From DASVXQ01 sp046727955 (GTDB lineage: Bacteria; Actinomycetota; CALGFH01), in assembly GCA_046727955.1 (NCBI GenBank), contig JBKPDO010000355.1:1-13233 (forward strand): a stretch of DNA of 13,233 nt, in the 5' to 3' direction. A model generated the notes under the pieces. It had not been told where the DNA came from and did no database searches. It worked only from the letters and a program-made list of their open reading frames with translations. Below are positions 1 to 8,375 of this stretch, in pieces. The position numbers were made by a program, and so were the translations under genes. The first letter of the stretch is position 1. Each line of letters opens with the position of its first letter.

Positions 1-591
1 GGCCTGGGCCGCGGCCCGCGACAGGTCGGCCACGTCGGCGGCGAGCAGCCGGGCAGCCGCCCGCGCCTGGTGGCGGCTGGCGACGAGGTCGTCGCCGGTG
101 ACCGCCAGCGCCTCCGCGACCACCTCGGCGTGCGCCCGCACCGCCATGACCGGGCCTGGCAGGCCGTCCACCGCGATGGCCCTGGCGCCGAGCGCCACCT
201 CAGCCGCACGCAGGCGCCGGCGGGCGATCAGGCTCGGCCCGCCATAGCGCAGCAGCACGTAGCGCAGCAGCGCGCGCGCCCGCTCGTCGGGAGCGGTCGT
301 ATCGCTTGGCCAGGGCGGGCTGACAGCCTCGAGCCGCCGCTCTGCCACAGCGCACGCCAGCAGCCATCGCACCAGCAGCAGGGGAGGCGCCCGATCGGCG
401 TAGTGCTCGGTCGCTGTCGCGCCCAGCGACGCCAGCGCCGCGCGCAGCCGCAGCCAGCGTCCCGGCACCGCCCCGAGCAGCCAGGCCATCCGGCCGAATG
501 TCCCCAGAAGCGAAGTCGCCGGTCTGACGCCCCGGTGGCGCAGGAACCCGCGCCACGCGCGGCCGAGATCAGCAGCCGGCGAGCTTCCCAT
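1..591 (-). CDS. Unrecognised helical protein, partial (C-terminus beyond window)
   Basis: An open frame runs on the minus strand from an ATG at 591 to the window edge, 197 codons with no stop. The ATG shares its A with the last base of the etfA stop (TGATG), and a purine-rich AAAGGG lies just upstream inside the etfA end. This arrangement implies translational coupling and membership of the etf operon. The protein is rich in Ala, Leu and Arg and looks mostly alpha-helical, with no Cys/His metal cluster or nucleotide-binding loop. There is no signal peptide; two moderately hydrophobic stretches (about residues 26-42 and 70-85) are interrupted by Arg. I do not recognise the family. Its position after etfBA suggests a partner in acyl-CoA dehydrogenase or ETF electron flow, but that is inference. 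The reading frame is supported by the coupling and by the lack of stops. Confidence 0.7.
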   Translation of the reverse strand, partial: MGSSPAADLGRAWRGFLRHRGVRPATSLLGTFGRMAWLLGAVPGRWLRLRAALASLGATATEHYADRAPPLLLVRWLLACAVAERRLEAVSPPWPSDTTAPDERARALLRYVLLRYGGPSLIARRRLRAAEVALGARAIAVDGLPGPVMAVRAHAEVVAEALAVTGDDLVASRHQARAAARLLAADVADLSRAAAQA

Positions 592-1544
592 CAACCCTTT
601 CGCTTCTGGATTTCCTCGGTGAGCCGGGGCACCACCTTGAAGAGGTCGCCGACCACACCGAAGTCGGAGATCGCGAAGATCGGGGCCTCGGCGTCCTTGT
701 TGATCGCAACGATGGTCTTCGAGGTCTGCATACCGGCTCGGTGCTGGATTGCTCCAGAGATACCAACTGCCACGTAAAGCTGCGGTGAAACCGTCTTTCC
801 CGTCTGGCCCACCTGATGCTGATGTGGGTACCAGCCGGCGTCAACCGCCGCGCGGCTCGCCCCGACGGCCGCGCCGAGCGCGTCCGCCAGCGCCTCGACC
901 AGGGCGAAGTTCGAGGGATCCTGCAAGCCGCGGCCGCCGGAGACGATGATCTCGGCCTCGGCGACGTCCGGCCGCCCACCACGCTCCTCGACCACGTGGT
1001 CGGTCATGCGGACGTCCGCGGGCCCGGCCTCCCGAGTGAGTCCGAGCTGCACCAGCTCGGGCTCGACGAGGGCCTCCTCCACTGGGAACGCGTTCGGCTT
1101 GACCGCCAGGACGGGCGTGCCGCGGCTGACCCTGGAGCGGACGATCGTCGCGCCGCCGAAGACGTGCTGCGTGGCAACCAGGTCGGCGTCCAGGTCCATG
1201 ACGTCGGCGAGGATGCCCCAGCCCTTTCGGGCGGCCAGCCGCGCGCCGGCGTCCTTGCCGCCAGGAGTGGCGGCGACCAGCACCGCCGCCGGCTGGGCGC
1301 GCTCGGCCGCTGCCTCGAGCGCGTCGACCACGGGCAGCGCGAGCTGGTTGGTCCAGCCTTCTCCGATGGCGGTGTAGATGGTCTTGGCGCCGTGGCGGCC
1401 CAGCGCCTCCGTGGCCGTGTCGAGCCCGTCACCGACGAACACCGCCGCGGGGTCGCCCAGCTCCCGGGCCTTGGTCAGCATCTGGGCGGTGACCTTCCGC
1501 AGGTTGCCCCCGTCGTGCTCGACCAGAACCAGAATCGTCGCCAT
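591..1544 (-). CDS. etfA: Electron transfer flavoprotein, alpha subunit
   Basis: FAD-carrying subunit of ETF, a soluble heterodimer that takes electrons from acyl-CoA dehydrogenases and passes them to ETF:quinone oxidoreductase. The 317-residue length is normal for the family. The N-terminal half (MATILVLVEHDGG...) is the alpha/beta ETF domain. The C-terminal half is the FAD domain, with SGGRG, GASRAAVDAGW, QVGQTGKTVSPQLY, VGISGAIQHRAGM, IVAINKDAEAPIF and DFGVVGDLFKVVP, the classic ETF-alpha signature. I chose the ATG at 1544 rather than the in-frame GTG at 1550 because AGGAG lies 7 bases upstream of it and family members start with this MxxILVLxEH pattern. It follows etfB by 60 bases and is overlapped at its stop by the next gene. 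Identity is secure. Confidence 0.96.
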   Translation of the reverse strand: MATILVLVEHDGGNLRKVTAQMLTKARELGDPAAVFVGDGLDTATEALGRHGAKTIYTAIGEGWTNQLALPVVDALEAAAERAQPAAVLVAATPGGKDAGARLAARKGWGILADVMDLDADLVATQHVFGGATIVRSRVSRGTPVLAVKPNAFPVEEALVEPELVQLGLTREAGPADVRMTDHVVEERGGRPDVAEAEIIVSGGRGLQDPSNFALVEALADALGAAVGASRAAVDAGWYPHQHQVGQTGKTVSPQLYVAVGISGAIQHRAGMQTSKTIVAINKDAEAPIFAISDFGVVGDLFKVVPRLTEEIQKRKG

Positions 1545-1576
1545 CCTCACTCTCCTAGGATGAGATATTGGGGGGC

Positions 1577-1600
1577 ATGCGGGGGGCTTGCCCCCCGCAT
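1577..1600 (-). promoter_or_regulatory. Perfect GC-rich hairpin between etfB and etfA
   Basis: ATGCGGGGGG (1577-1586) and CCCCCCGCAT (1591-1600) are exact reverse complements around a 4-base loop, giving a 10-bp stem in the 60-base gap between etfB and etfA. No T-run follows in the direction of transcription, so it is not a standard intrinsic terminator. It could stabilise or process the message, or tune the etfB:etfA ratio; this role is inferred. Confidence 0.55.
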
Positions 1601-1604
1601 CCCG

Positions 1605-2390
1605 TCAGATGAACTTGTGGCTGGCGAGGAACTCGGCCAGCTCGAGCGCCGCGCTACCGTCGCCGGAGTCCTTGACGACCTGGCCGGCCTGCTTGGGCGG
1701 GCGGGGGCTGAAATCGACCACCTCGGTGGTCGCGCCGGCCGTGCCCACCTCGCCAGGGTCGATCTCGAGGTCAGCGACCGCATAGTCGGTCACCGGCCGG
1801 GACTTGGCCGCCATGATGCCCTTGAACGAGGGGTAGCGAGGCTCGTTGATGCCCTTGACCACGCTCACCACGGCCGGGCCCTGGGCCTCGAGCACGTCGT
1901 AGCCGCTCTCGGTCTCGCGGTGGATGCGCACGGTGTCGCCCTCCACCTCCAGCTTCTTCGCGCCGATCAGGCCGGGCCAGCGCAGGTATTCCGCCAGAGC
2001 GCCCGGTGCCAGGGCGGTGCGGGCATCGGTCGACTCCGAGCCGCACAGGACCAGGTCCGGCTCGACCCTGCGGATGGCCGCGGCCAGGACCTTGGCGGTC
2101 GCAAGCACGTCCGAGCCGTGCAGGGCGTCGTCGTGCACGTGCACGGCCGCGTCCGGCCCCATCGACAGGGCCTTGCGGATCGTCGGCAGGGCCGACTCCG
2201 GGCCCATGCACAGGACCACCACCTCGCCGCCGGCGGACTCCTTGAGCCGCAGGGCCTCCTCGACGGCGTACTCGTCGACCGGGTTCATGATCGTCTCGAC
2301 CGACTCCCGGTCGAGTGTCTTGTCGTCCGGATCGAGCCGCTTCTCCGCGGCCGTGTCCGGCACGCGCTTCACCGTGACCAGGATCTTCAA
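1605..2390 (-). CDS. etfB: Electron transfer flavoprotein, beta subunit
   Basis: AMP-binding subunit of ETF, partner of the downstream etfA product. The product is 261 residues, normal for the family. It starts LKILVTVKRVPDT, as ETF-beta proteins do, and contains the NPVDEYAVEEALRLKE segment. The ETF-beta signature region includes GPAVVSVVKGINEPRYPSF followed by KGIMAAKSRPV. The start is a TTG at 2390 with GGAGGAGG ending 7 bases upstream. The longer ATG-initiated frame at 2438 adds 16 residues (MMGPVSRAVRSGGGTG) that do not look like ETF, so I reject it. Upstream lie a small hairpin (2443-2468) and one copy of the 114-bp element (2476-2589). The TTG start may lower translation. Electrons would come from acyl-CoA dehydrogenases encoded elsewhere. 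Confidence 0.96.
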   Translation of the reverse strand: MKILVTVKRVPDTAAEKRLDPDDKTLDRESVETIMNPVDEYAVEEALRLKESAGGEVVVLCMGPESALPTIRKALSMGPDAAVHVHDDALHGSDVLATAKVLAAAIRRVEPDLVLCGSESTDARTALAPGALAEYLRWPGLIGAKKLEVEGDTVRIHRETESGYDVLEAQGPAVVSVVKGINEPRYPSFKGIMAAKSRPVTDYAVADLEIDPGEVGTAGATTEVVDFSPRPPKQAGQVVKDSGDGSAALELAEFLASHKFI

Positions 2391-2442
2391 CCCCGTTCCT
2401 CCTCCAGACCGGACAGCGCGGGAAACCGGGCCCATCATGCCG

Positions 2443-2468
2443 TAACTCCCCGCAACATTGCGGAGTTA
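2443..2468 (-). promoter_or_regulatory. Inverted repeat in etfB leader
   Basis: TAACTCC (2443-2449) pairs with GGAGTTA (2462-2468); after a two-base bulge, GC/GC pairing continues inwards. It lies 53 bases upstream of the etfB start, between that start and the 114-bp element. It could be a repressor operator or part of the leader RNA. No copy is seen near meaB, so it is not part of the shared element. Confidence 0.4.
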
Positions 2469-2475
2469 TGCTCGC

Positions 2476-2589
2476 GCCGACCCCGAAAACGGCTTGTCCG
2501 GTCGGCGCCGGGCTCCCCAGGTCACCATCCTGCGCCATTCGTATCACCTGGCGAGGCGTCGACCGGACAAACGTTTGGAGGGGAGGCAC
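2476..2589 (-). repeat. 114-bp structured repeat, copy A (etfB leader)
   Basis: This is one of two copies in the window; the other is at 8240-8353, about 87% identical by my hand alignment and in the same orientation relative to its downstream minus-strand gene. A 16-base left arm at 2494-2509 (TTGTCCGGTCGGCGCC) pairs with 2555-2570 (GGCGTCGACCGGACAA) around a 45-base loop. The stem has one G-T position at 2505/2559. The flanks add AAACG/CGTTT pairing, and 2568-2577 is the perfect palindrome CAAACGTTTG. Within the loop, CCAGGT and ACCTGG can also pair in this copy only. Candidate roles are a leader RNA, an operator or a dispersed repeat. I do not recognise a known riboswitch class. Confidence 0.75.
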
Positions 2590-2683
2590 CGACGATCGCG
2601 ACCGCGTGGTTGGCCGGTGTGGCCCGCTACACCATAGGCTCTGAGGGAAACGCCGCTGTGTCGAGACGTGAGGAATCCGATCC

Positions 2684-3769
2684 GTGAGCAGTCGACAGTC
2701 ACTGGGGGCGTCCGCCGGCTTCATGGGGGACGCGCCCGTCCACGTTCCACCGCCGGCACCGCTCACCGCCCCGGGCGAGCTTCGCGAGGACCCGCTCAGC
2801 GGGCGCAAGGTCGCGATCGCCGCCGGGCGGGCGGCGCGGCCCGAGGCCTTCATGCGCGACGTCGGCCCGGCGCGCGGCACGCTCGGCTGCCCCTTCTGCC
2901 AGGGCAACGAGCACATGACCCCGCCGGAGCTGTGGGTCGAGCGCGACCCGGACAGTCCCGCCAACGGCCCGGGCTGGCAGGTGCGGGTGGTGCCGAACAA
3001 GTTCCCCGCCTTCGCCGGGCCCCCAGGCACCCCCAACCCCGACGGTGGGCTGTACTGGTCGGCGCCCAGCGCCGGCGCGCACGAGGTGGTCATCCACTCG
3101 ACCGACCACTACGCCACCCTCGCCGACCTGGGCGACAAGGACGTGGCGCGGGTGCTTGGCGCCTACCGGCAGCGGTTGCTCGCCCACCGCGACGAGCCAC
3201 TGGGATCGATCGTGGTGATCGTCAACCAGGGCCGCACCGCCGGCGCCTCCCTGGAGCACCCCCACAGCCAAGTGATCGCCACCGCGGAGCGGCCGGACCT
3301 GATCCTGGCGGAGGTGGAGCGGCTGGGGGCGTCCGGCCGGTCGGGCGGCGCGCGCTGCGCCGCCTGTGCCGTGGTGGAGCGGGAGCGGGGTGGCGGGCGC
3401 ATGGTGGAGGAGGCCGAGGGGCTGCTCACCATCTGCCCGTGGGCGTCGGCAGCGCCCTACGAGGCCCTGCTGCTGCCCACGTCCCACCGCCCGCGCTTCG
3501 AGCAGGGCGACGAGGGCGGCGACCTCGCCCTTGCCGGCGCGCTCGGCCGGCTGCTGCGCCGCTTCAGCGCCGCGGTCGGCTTCAGCGCGCCCTACAACCT
3601 GGTGCTGCACTCGGCCCCGCCAGGGCTGGACGACTTCCACTGGCACCTGCACCTGATCCCCCGCCTCACCACCTACGGCGGCTTCGAGATGGCCACCGGG
3701 ATCATCATCAACGTGGTCGATCCCGACCACGCCGCGGAGGGGCTGCGCGGGGGGTCCGGGGGGCTCTAG
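2684..3769 (+). CDS. galT: GalT-like hexose-1-phosphate nucleotidylyltransferase
   Basis: HIT-superfamily enzyme that transfers a nucleotidyl group between sugar phosphates through a histidine intermediate; classic GalT converts UDP-glucose and galactose-1-phosphate in the Leloir pathway. The 361-residue product has two CxxC zinc pairs, CPFC (69-72) and CAAC (225-228). It has the active-site motif HPHSQ (192-196, nucleophile His194), the C-terminal FHWHLHLIPR (318-327) and an ending like TGIIINVVDP. HPHS in place of the HPHG of E. coli GalT leaves open UDP- versus ADP-sugar specificity. The start is a GTG at 2684 with GAGGA 9 bases upstream. An ATG at 2723 is possible, because the first 13 residues are not conserved in appearance. 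It is divergent from etfB and convergent with the hydratase. No other galactose genes lie nearby, so its sugar substrate is uncertain. Confidence 0.88.
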   Translation: MSSRQSLGASAGFMGDAPVHVPPPAPLTAPGELREDPLSGRKVAIAAGRAARPEAFMRDVGPARGTLGCPFCQGNEHMTPPELWVERDPDSPANGPGWQVRVVPNKFPAFAGPPGTPNPDGGLYWSAPSAGAHEVVIHSTDHYATLADLGDKDVARVLGAYRQRLLAHRDEPLGSIVVIVNQGRTAGASLEHPHSQVIATAERPDLILAEVERLGASGRSGGARCAACAVVERERGGGRMVEEAEGLLTICPWASAAPYEALLLPTSHRPRFEQGDEGGDLALAGALGRLLRRFSAAVGFSAPYNLVLHSAPPGLDDFHWHLHLIPRLTTYGGFEMATGIIINVVDPDHAAEGLRGGSGGL

Positions 3770-3839
3770 AGCGAGGCCCATCCCCCCTCGGAGGTGATCA
3801 GCACAGCCGAGCGTAGCCCCCCGGTGGGAACTGCTGTGG

Positions 3840-4625
3840 TCAACGGCTCGTGAAGGTTGCCTTGCCGGGGCCGCGCTCGACGAAGGAGGTCATCCCGGCG
3901 GCGGCGTCCTCGGTCGCGAACAGCGACTGGAACGCGTGGCGCTCCAGCAGCAGGCCCGCGTCGATGCCGGCGTCCAGGCCGCCGTCGATCGCCTGCTTGG
4001 CGGCGCGCAGGGCGACCCCCGGGCCCTTGGCGTAGCGGGCGGCTGCCTCGCGCGCCCTCGCGTAGACCTCGCCAGGCGGGTGGACCTCGTCGACCAGGCC
4101 GATCGCCAGGCACTCCCCGGCGGGGTAGAAGCGACCCGAGTAGACCATGGCCTTGGCGCGTGCCGGGCCGATCAGGCGCGGCAGCCGCTGAGTGCCGCCG
4201 GCGCCCGGGATGATGCCGAGCAGGATCTCGGGCTGGCCGAGCTGCGCGTCGGCGGCGGCGAAGCGGAAGTCGGCGGTGAGCGCGAGCTCGCAGCCCCCTC
4301 CCAGCGCGTAGCCGTTGATCGCGGCGATGACCACCTTGGGGATGCGGGCCAGGTCGGTGAGCGCCTGCTGCAGCTCACCGGCGTGGGACGAGATCTCAGC
4401 AAACGACTTCCCGCGCATCTCCTTGATGTCGGCGCCGGCGGCGAAGACCTTCTCGCCGCCCCAGATCACCACCGCCCCGATGCGCTCGTCGCCGCCCGCC
4501 TCGGAGGCAGCCTCGCGCAGCTCGTCCCGGACCTGCGCGTTGAGGGCGTTCATCGGCGGCCGGTCGAGCCTGATCGTGCCGACCCTCCCGGCCACGTCAA
4601 CCTCGAGCCGTACGAGCTCCCCCAC
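3840..4625 (-). CDS. Enoyl-CoA hydratase (crotonase family)
   Basis: Hydrates trans-2-enoyl-CoA to 3-hydroxyacyl-CoA in beta-oxidation. The 261-residue length is typical. AGADIKEM and the GGGCELAL loop supply the oxyanion-hole positions. Both catalytic glutamates of rat mitochondrial hydratase are present, in GGGCELAL and in QPEILLGIIPGAGGTQRL. Retention of both favours a true hydratase over an isomerase or decarboxylase of the same fold. The start is a GTG at 4625, with GAGGAGGGA ending about 6 bases upstream. It lies 106 bases downstream of the acyl-CoA mutase gene on the same strand, so it may be co-transcribed, although a TAAAAT box in the gap could drive it separately. Chain-length preference cannot be read from the sequence. 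Confidence 0.94.
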   Translation of the reverse strand: MGELVRLEVDVAGRVGTIRLDRPPMNALNAQVRDELREAASEAGGDERIGAVVIWGGEKVFAAGADIKEMRGKSFAEISSHAGELQQALTDLARIPKVVIAAINGYALGGGCELALTADFRFAAADAQLGQPEILLGIIPGAGGTQRLPRLIGPARAKAMVYSGRFYPAGECLAIGLVDEVHPPGEVYARAREAAARYAKGPGVALRAAKQAIDGGLDAGIDAGLLLERHAFQSLFATEDAAAGMTSFVERGPGKATFTSR

Positions 4626-4662
4626 AGCGCTCCCTCCTCGTCTTCAGCCCTTGAGCGTCCGG

Positions 4663-4692
4663 ATTTTACCGACCCAGGTCGCTGGGGTCGGT
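4663..4692 (-). promoter_or_regulatory. Hairpin and TAAAAT box upstream of the hydratase gene
   Basis: In the mutase-hydratase gap, ACCGACCC (4668-4675) and GGGTCGGT (4685-4692) form an 8-bp stem with a 9-base loop. Read on the minus strand it is followed immediately by TAAAAT (4668-4663), an AT-rich -10-like hexamer that stands out in this GC-rich sequence, 37 bases before the GTG. No convincing -35 is seen. It may be an internal promoter or an RNA stem; evidence is limited. Confidence 0.35.
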
Positions 4693-4731
4693 GTTGACGC
4701 CGCGGCCGATCACGGCGACCCGCTTGCTGCG

Positions 4732-6420
<1,689 letters not shown>

Positions 6421-6474
6421 TGGTGCCTCCTCTTGGTTTGGCGGGGTGGCCGGTGACGGTCCCCCCATTTCCGC

Positions 6475-6480
6475 ATTGTA
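6475..6480 (-). promoter_or_regulatory. Candidate -10 box for the mutase gene
   Basis: On the minus strand this reads TACAAT, one base from the TATAAT consensus, 54 bases upstream of the mutase GTG in the divergent gap with the eIF-2B-like gene. No clear -35 hexamer is visible at the usual distance, so the assignment rests on the -10 alone. Confidence 0.4.
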
Positions 6481-6512
6481 GGGGCCCATCGGCCCAGGAC
6501 CGTTCGGAGCGA

Positions 6513-6518
6513 TAACCT
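6513..6518 (+). promoter_or_regulatory. Candidate -10 box for the eIF-2B-like gene
   Basis: TAACCT fits the actinobacterial TANNNT pattern and ends 10 bases before the ATG at 6529. That would place transcription start almost at the start codon and give a leaderless or near-leaderless message. The only purine run (GGGAG) abuts the ATG too closely to act as a normal ribosome site. Confidence 0.35.
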
Positions 6519-6528
6519 GAGTCGGGAG

Positions 6529-7179
6529 ATGGGCACCGAACGCGAGCGCCTTCCCAGGGCGCTGCTGGCCGCGGCGGGCGACCGTCGCGGCGGCGCCACC
6601 GAGGTGGCGCGGCAGGCGCTGGACGGCCTGCTCGAGATCGCCGGCGACCGGGCGCTGCTGGCCGTGGCGGCGGAGGTGCTGCTGGAGGGCCAGCCGGCGA
6701 TGGCCCCGGTGTGGCACCTGGCCCGCGCAGCCCGTCTGGAGTACCCGGCCGCCGCGCTGGCCGCCCTACGCGACGGGCTCGACCGCGATGCGGAGGCGGC
6801 GGCCGCTGTCGCGGCGGCGTGGCTCCGGCGACGGCCCGGGCGGGTGGCGACCGTGTCCCACAGCTCGCTGGTGGACATGGCCCTCGAGCGCCTGCCCGAC
6901 CGCGGCGCCTCGGGCGCGTTCACGGTCGCGGTGGTCGGGTCGGACGCGATCGGCCCGGACGCGCTCCTCAACGCCACCGGGACGCGCGCGCTGGCCGAGC
7001 GCCTGCCCACTCTGGTGGTGTCGACTCCGGTCAAGCTCGTGCCGGCCGTGGTGTTCGCCCGCCTGGCCGCCCCCGGCTTTGAGGCGGTCCCGCTGGAGGA
7101 CTTCGCCGCCGTGGCCCTCGGCGCCGAGCTGCTCAGCCCGGCCGAGGCCGGCCGCCGCGCCGCCGCCCTCGAGGAGTAG
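6529..7179 (+). CDS. Shortened eIF-2B alpha/beta/delta-like protein
   Basis: The 216-residue protein has a helical N-terminus (1-100). Its C-terminal half resembles the Rossmann-like domain of the eIF-2B / sugar-phosphate isomerase superfamily: VATVSHSSLVDMALERL (106-122), then GSDAIGPDALLNATGT (137-152), the counterpart of the GADAI...N.xGT motif, then PTLVVSTPVKLVP (160-172). Full-length relatives such as methylthioribose-1-phosphate isomerase are over 300 residues. The segment that normally separates these motifs, with an ExRP-like strand and a catalytic aspartate, is missing here. It may therefore be a non-catalytic or narrowed relative. It is divergent from the mutase gene and convergent with meaB. 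Family assignment is fairly safe, but function is unknown. Confidence 0.75.
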   Translation: MGTERERLPRALLAAAGDRRGGATEVARQALDGLLEIAGDRALLAVAAEVLLEGQPAMAPVWHLARAARLEYPAAALAALRDGLDRDAEAAAAVAAAWLRRRPGRVATVSHSSLVDMALERLPDRGASGAFTVAVVGSDAIGPDALLNATGTRALAERLPTLVVSTPVKLVPAVVFARLAAPGFEAVPLEDFAAVALGAELLSPAEAGRRAAALEE

Positions 7180-7197
7180 CGCCCGCGGCCGGCCCGC

Positions 7198-7269
7198 CTT
7201 CGCACCCTGGCCGCCCTTCGCACCCTGGCCGCCCTTCGCACCCTGGCCGCCCTTCGCACCCTGGCCGCT
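7198..7269. repeat. 18-bp tandem repeat, four copies
   Basis: The unit CTTCGCACCCTGGCCGCC is repeated four times head to tail at 7198, 7216, 7234 and 7252; the last copy ends in T instead of C. The array fills the gap between the convergent eIF-2B-like gene and meaB, and its final base is part of the meaB stop codon. A period divisible by three means any read-through frame would give a six-residue repeat. No stem is formed within or between units. Confidence 0.9.
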
Positions 7270-8312
7270 TACCCGGCCGGCTCGGCCGGCTGGCGCCGCA
7301 CCTGACCGAGGAGCTGGTCCGCGGCCGCGTAGGGACCCAGCTTGCCGGCGCTGACCTGCTCGGCCAGGGTGTCGAGCGCCTCGCCCTGCCCGACCTCGCC
7401 GAGCTCCGCGCGAACATCCGCCAGCGCGATCTCCTCCACCTCGCGTGCCGCGCGCCGGCGGCGGCGCCGCTCCAGCTCTCCCTCGGCCTCCAGGTAGGCG
7501 CGATGCGCGGCGATCCCCTCGAACAGCTCGTCGATGCCCTCGCCGCGCTCGGCCACGGTCATCAGCACCGGAACCGCCCACGGCCGCGCCGGCCCGAGGT
7601 GGAGCATCTGGCGCAGGTCGCGGGCCACGTCGCCGGCGCCGTCCTTGTCTGCTTTGTTGACCACGAACAGGTCCGCCACCTCGAGGATGCCGGCCTTCGC
7701 CACTTGGACCGCGTCGCCGAAGCCGGGAGCCAGGACCACCAGCGTGGTGTCGGCGAGACCGGCCACCTCGACCTCGGCCTGCCCGACGCCGACCGTCTCG
7801 ACCAGGATCACCTCGCAGCCCGCCGCGTCCAGCACCCGCACCGCCTGCGGCGTGGCCCAGGCGAGCCCGCCCAGGTGCCCCCTGGTCGCCATGGAGCGGA
7901 TGTAGACGCCCTCGTCGACCGCATGCCGCTGCATCCGCACCCGGTCGCCGAGCAGCGCCCCGCCGGTAAAGGGTGAGGTGGGATCGACCGCGAGCACGCC
8001 GACGGTGCGCCCGGTGGCTCGGTAGGCGGCCACGAGCGCATCGCACAGGGTCGACTTGCCCACTCCGGGGGCACCGGTCACGCCGATGACCTGCGCCCTG
8101 CCGGTCGCCGGGTTGAGCGCCTCGGCCACGTCGCGGAGCTGCTCGCGCGCGCCGTCCTCCACCAGAGAGATCAGCCGCGCGACCGCACGGCCGTCACCGC
8201 TCCGCAGCCGCTCGATCAGCCGCCCGATGTCGTGAACGTGCCGACCCCGGAGAACGGCTTGCCCGGTTGGCGCCGGGCTCCCATGGTCACCATCGTGCGC
8301 TATCGGTATCAC
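7269..8312 (-). CDS. meaB: MeaB/ArgK-type GTPase, acyl-CoA mutase chaperone
   Basis: G3E-family GTPase that gates B12 cofactor loading and protects or reactivates acyl-CoA mutases. It has the P-loop GVTGAPGVGKST, the VDPTSPFTGGALLGDR switch segment, ETVGVGQAEVEVAGLAD containing the G3 region, and NKAD for guanine recognition, then a helical C-terminus for dimerisation. The first family-like residues (HDIGRLIERLRSGD) begin near 8234. The only usual in-frame starts upstream are a GTG at 8312 and a TTG at 8327. Both lie inside the 114-bp repeat and neither has a good ribosome site, so the start is uncertain; I list the GTG. It follows the thiolase gene on the same strand and probably serves the mutase encoded at 4732-6420. 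Function is secure, the N-terminus is not. Confidence 0.92.
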   Translation of the reverse strand: MIPIAHDGDHGSPAPTGQAVLRGRHVHDIGRLIERLRSGDGRAVARLISLVEDGAREQLRDVAEALNPATGRAQVIGVTGAPGVGKSTLCDALVAAYRATGRTVGVLAVDPTSPFTGGALLGDRVRMQRHAVDEGVYIRSMATRGHLGGLAWATPQAVRVLDAAGCEVILVETVGVGQAEVEVAGLADTTLVVLAPGFGDAVQVAKAGILEVADLFVVNKADKDGAGDVARDLRQMLHLGPARPWAVPVLMTVAERGEGIDELFEGIAAHRAYLEAEGELERRRRRRAAREVEEIALADVRAELGEVGQGEALDTLAEQVSAGKLGPYAAADQLLGQVRRQPAEPAG

Positions 8313-8353
8313 CTCGCGAGGCGCCAACCGGGCAAACGTTTGGAGGGAGGCAC
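8240..8353 (-). repeat. 114-bp structured repeat, copy B (meaB 5' end)
   Basis: Second copy of the element found at 2476-2589. The stem is 16 bp and perfect: TTGCCCGGTTGGCGCC (8259-8274) with GGCGCCAACCGGGCAA (8320-8335), around a 45-base loop, the same loop length as copy A. Two stem positions that are T-A and C-G in copy A are C-G and T-A here, so pairing is kept while the bases change. The palindrome CAAACGTTTG is at 8333-8342. The element fills the thiolase-meaB gap and overlaps the putative meaB starts. Confidence 0.75.
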
Positions 8354-8375
8354 GGGAGTCGCATAGGGTCGCGGT

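Noticed and set aside
2391..2438. Upstream ATG for etfB
   Set aside because: The extra 16 residues do not resemble ETF-beta, while the TTG at 2390 has GGAGGAGG at ideal spacing.
816..2687. Long plus-strand open frame of 623 codons
   Set aside because: It lies antisense to etfA and etfB, whose protein signatures are unmistakable; it is low-complexity Arg/Gly/Ala/His-rich sequence with no family resemblance, as expected from GC-rich shadow frames.
3763..3838. Palindrome GCTCTAGAGC at the galT stop and a weak CACAGC/GCTGTG pairing as a terminator
   Set aside because: The arms are short or far apart with no T-run; likely chance in a convergent gap.
7198..7269. CRISPR-like array
   Set aside because: The units are directly adjacent with no spacers, so it is a simple tandem repeat.
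8240..8353. Cobalamin riboswitch at the meaB leader
   Set aside because: Expected because of the B12-linked context, but no B12-box-like sequence or its surrounding helices could be found; the structure is a single long stem with a 45-base loop.
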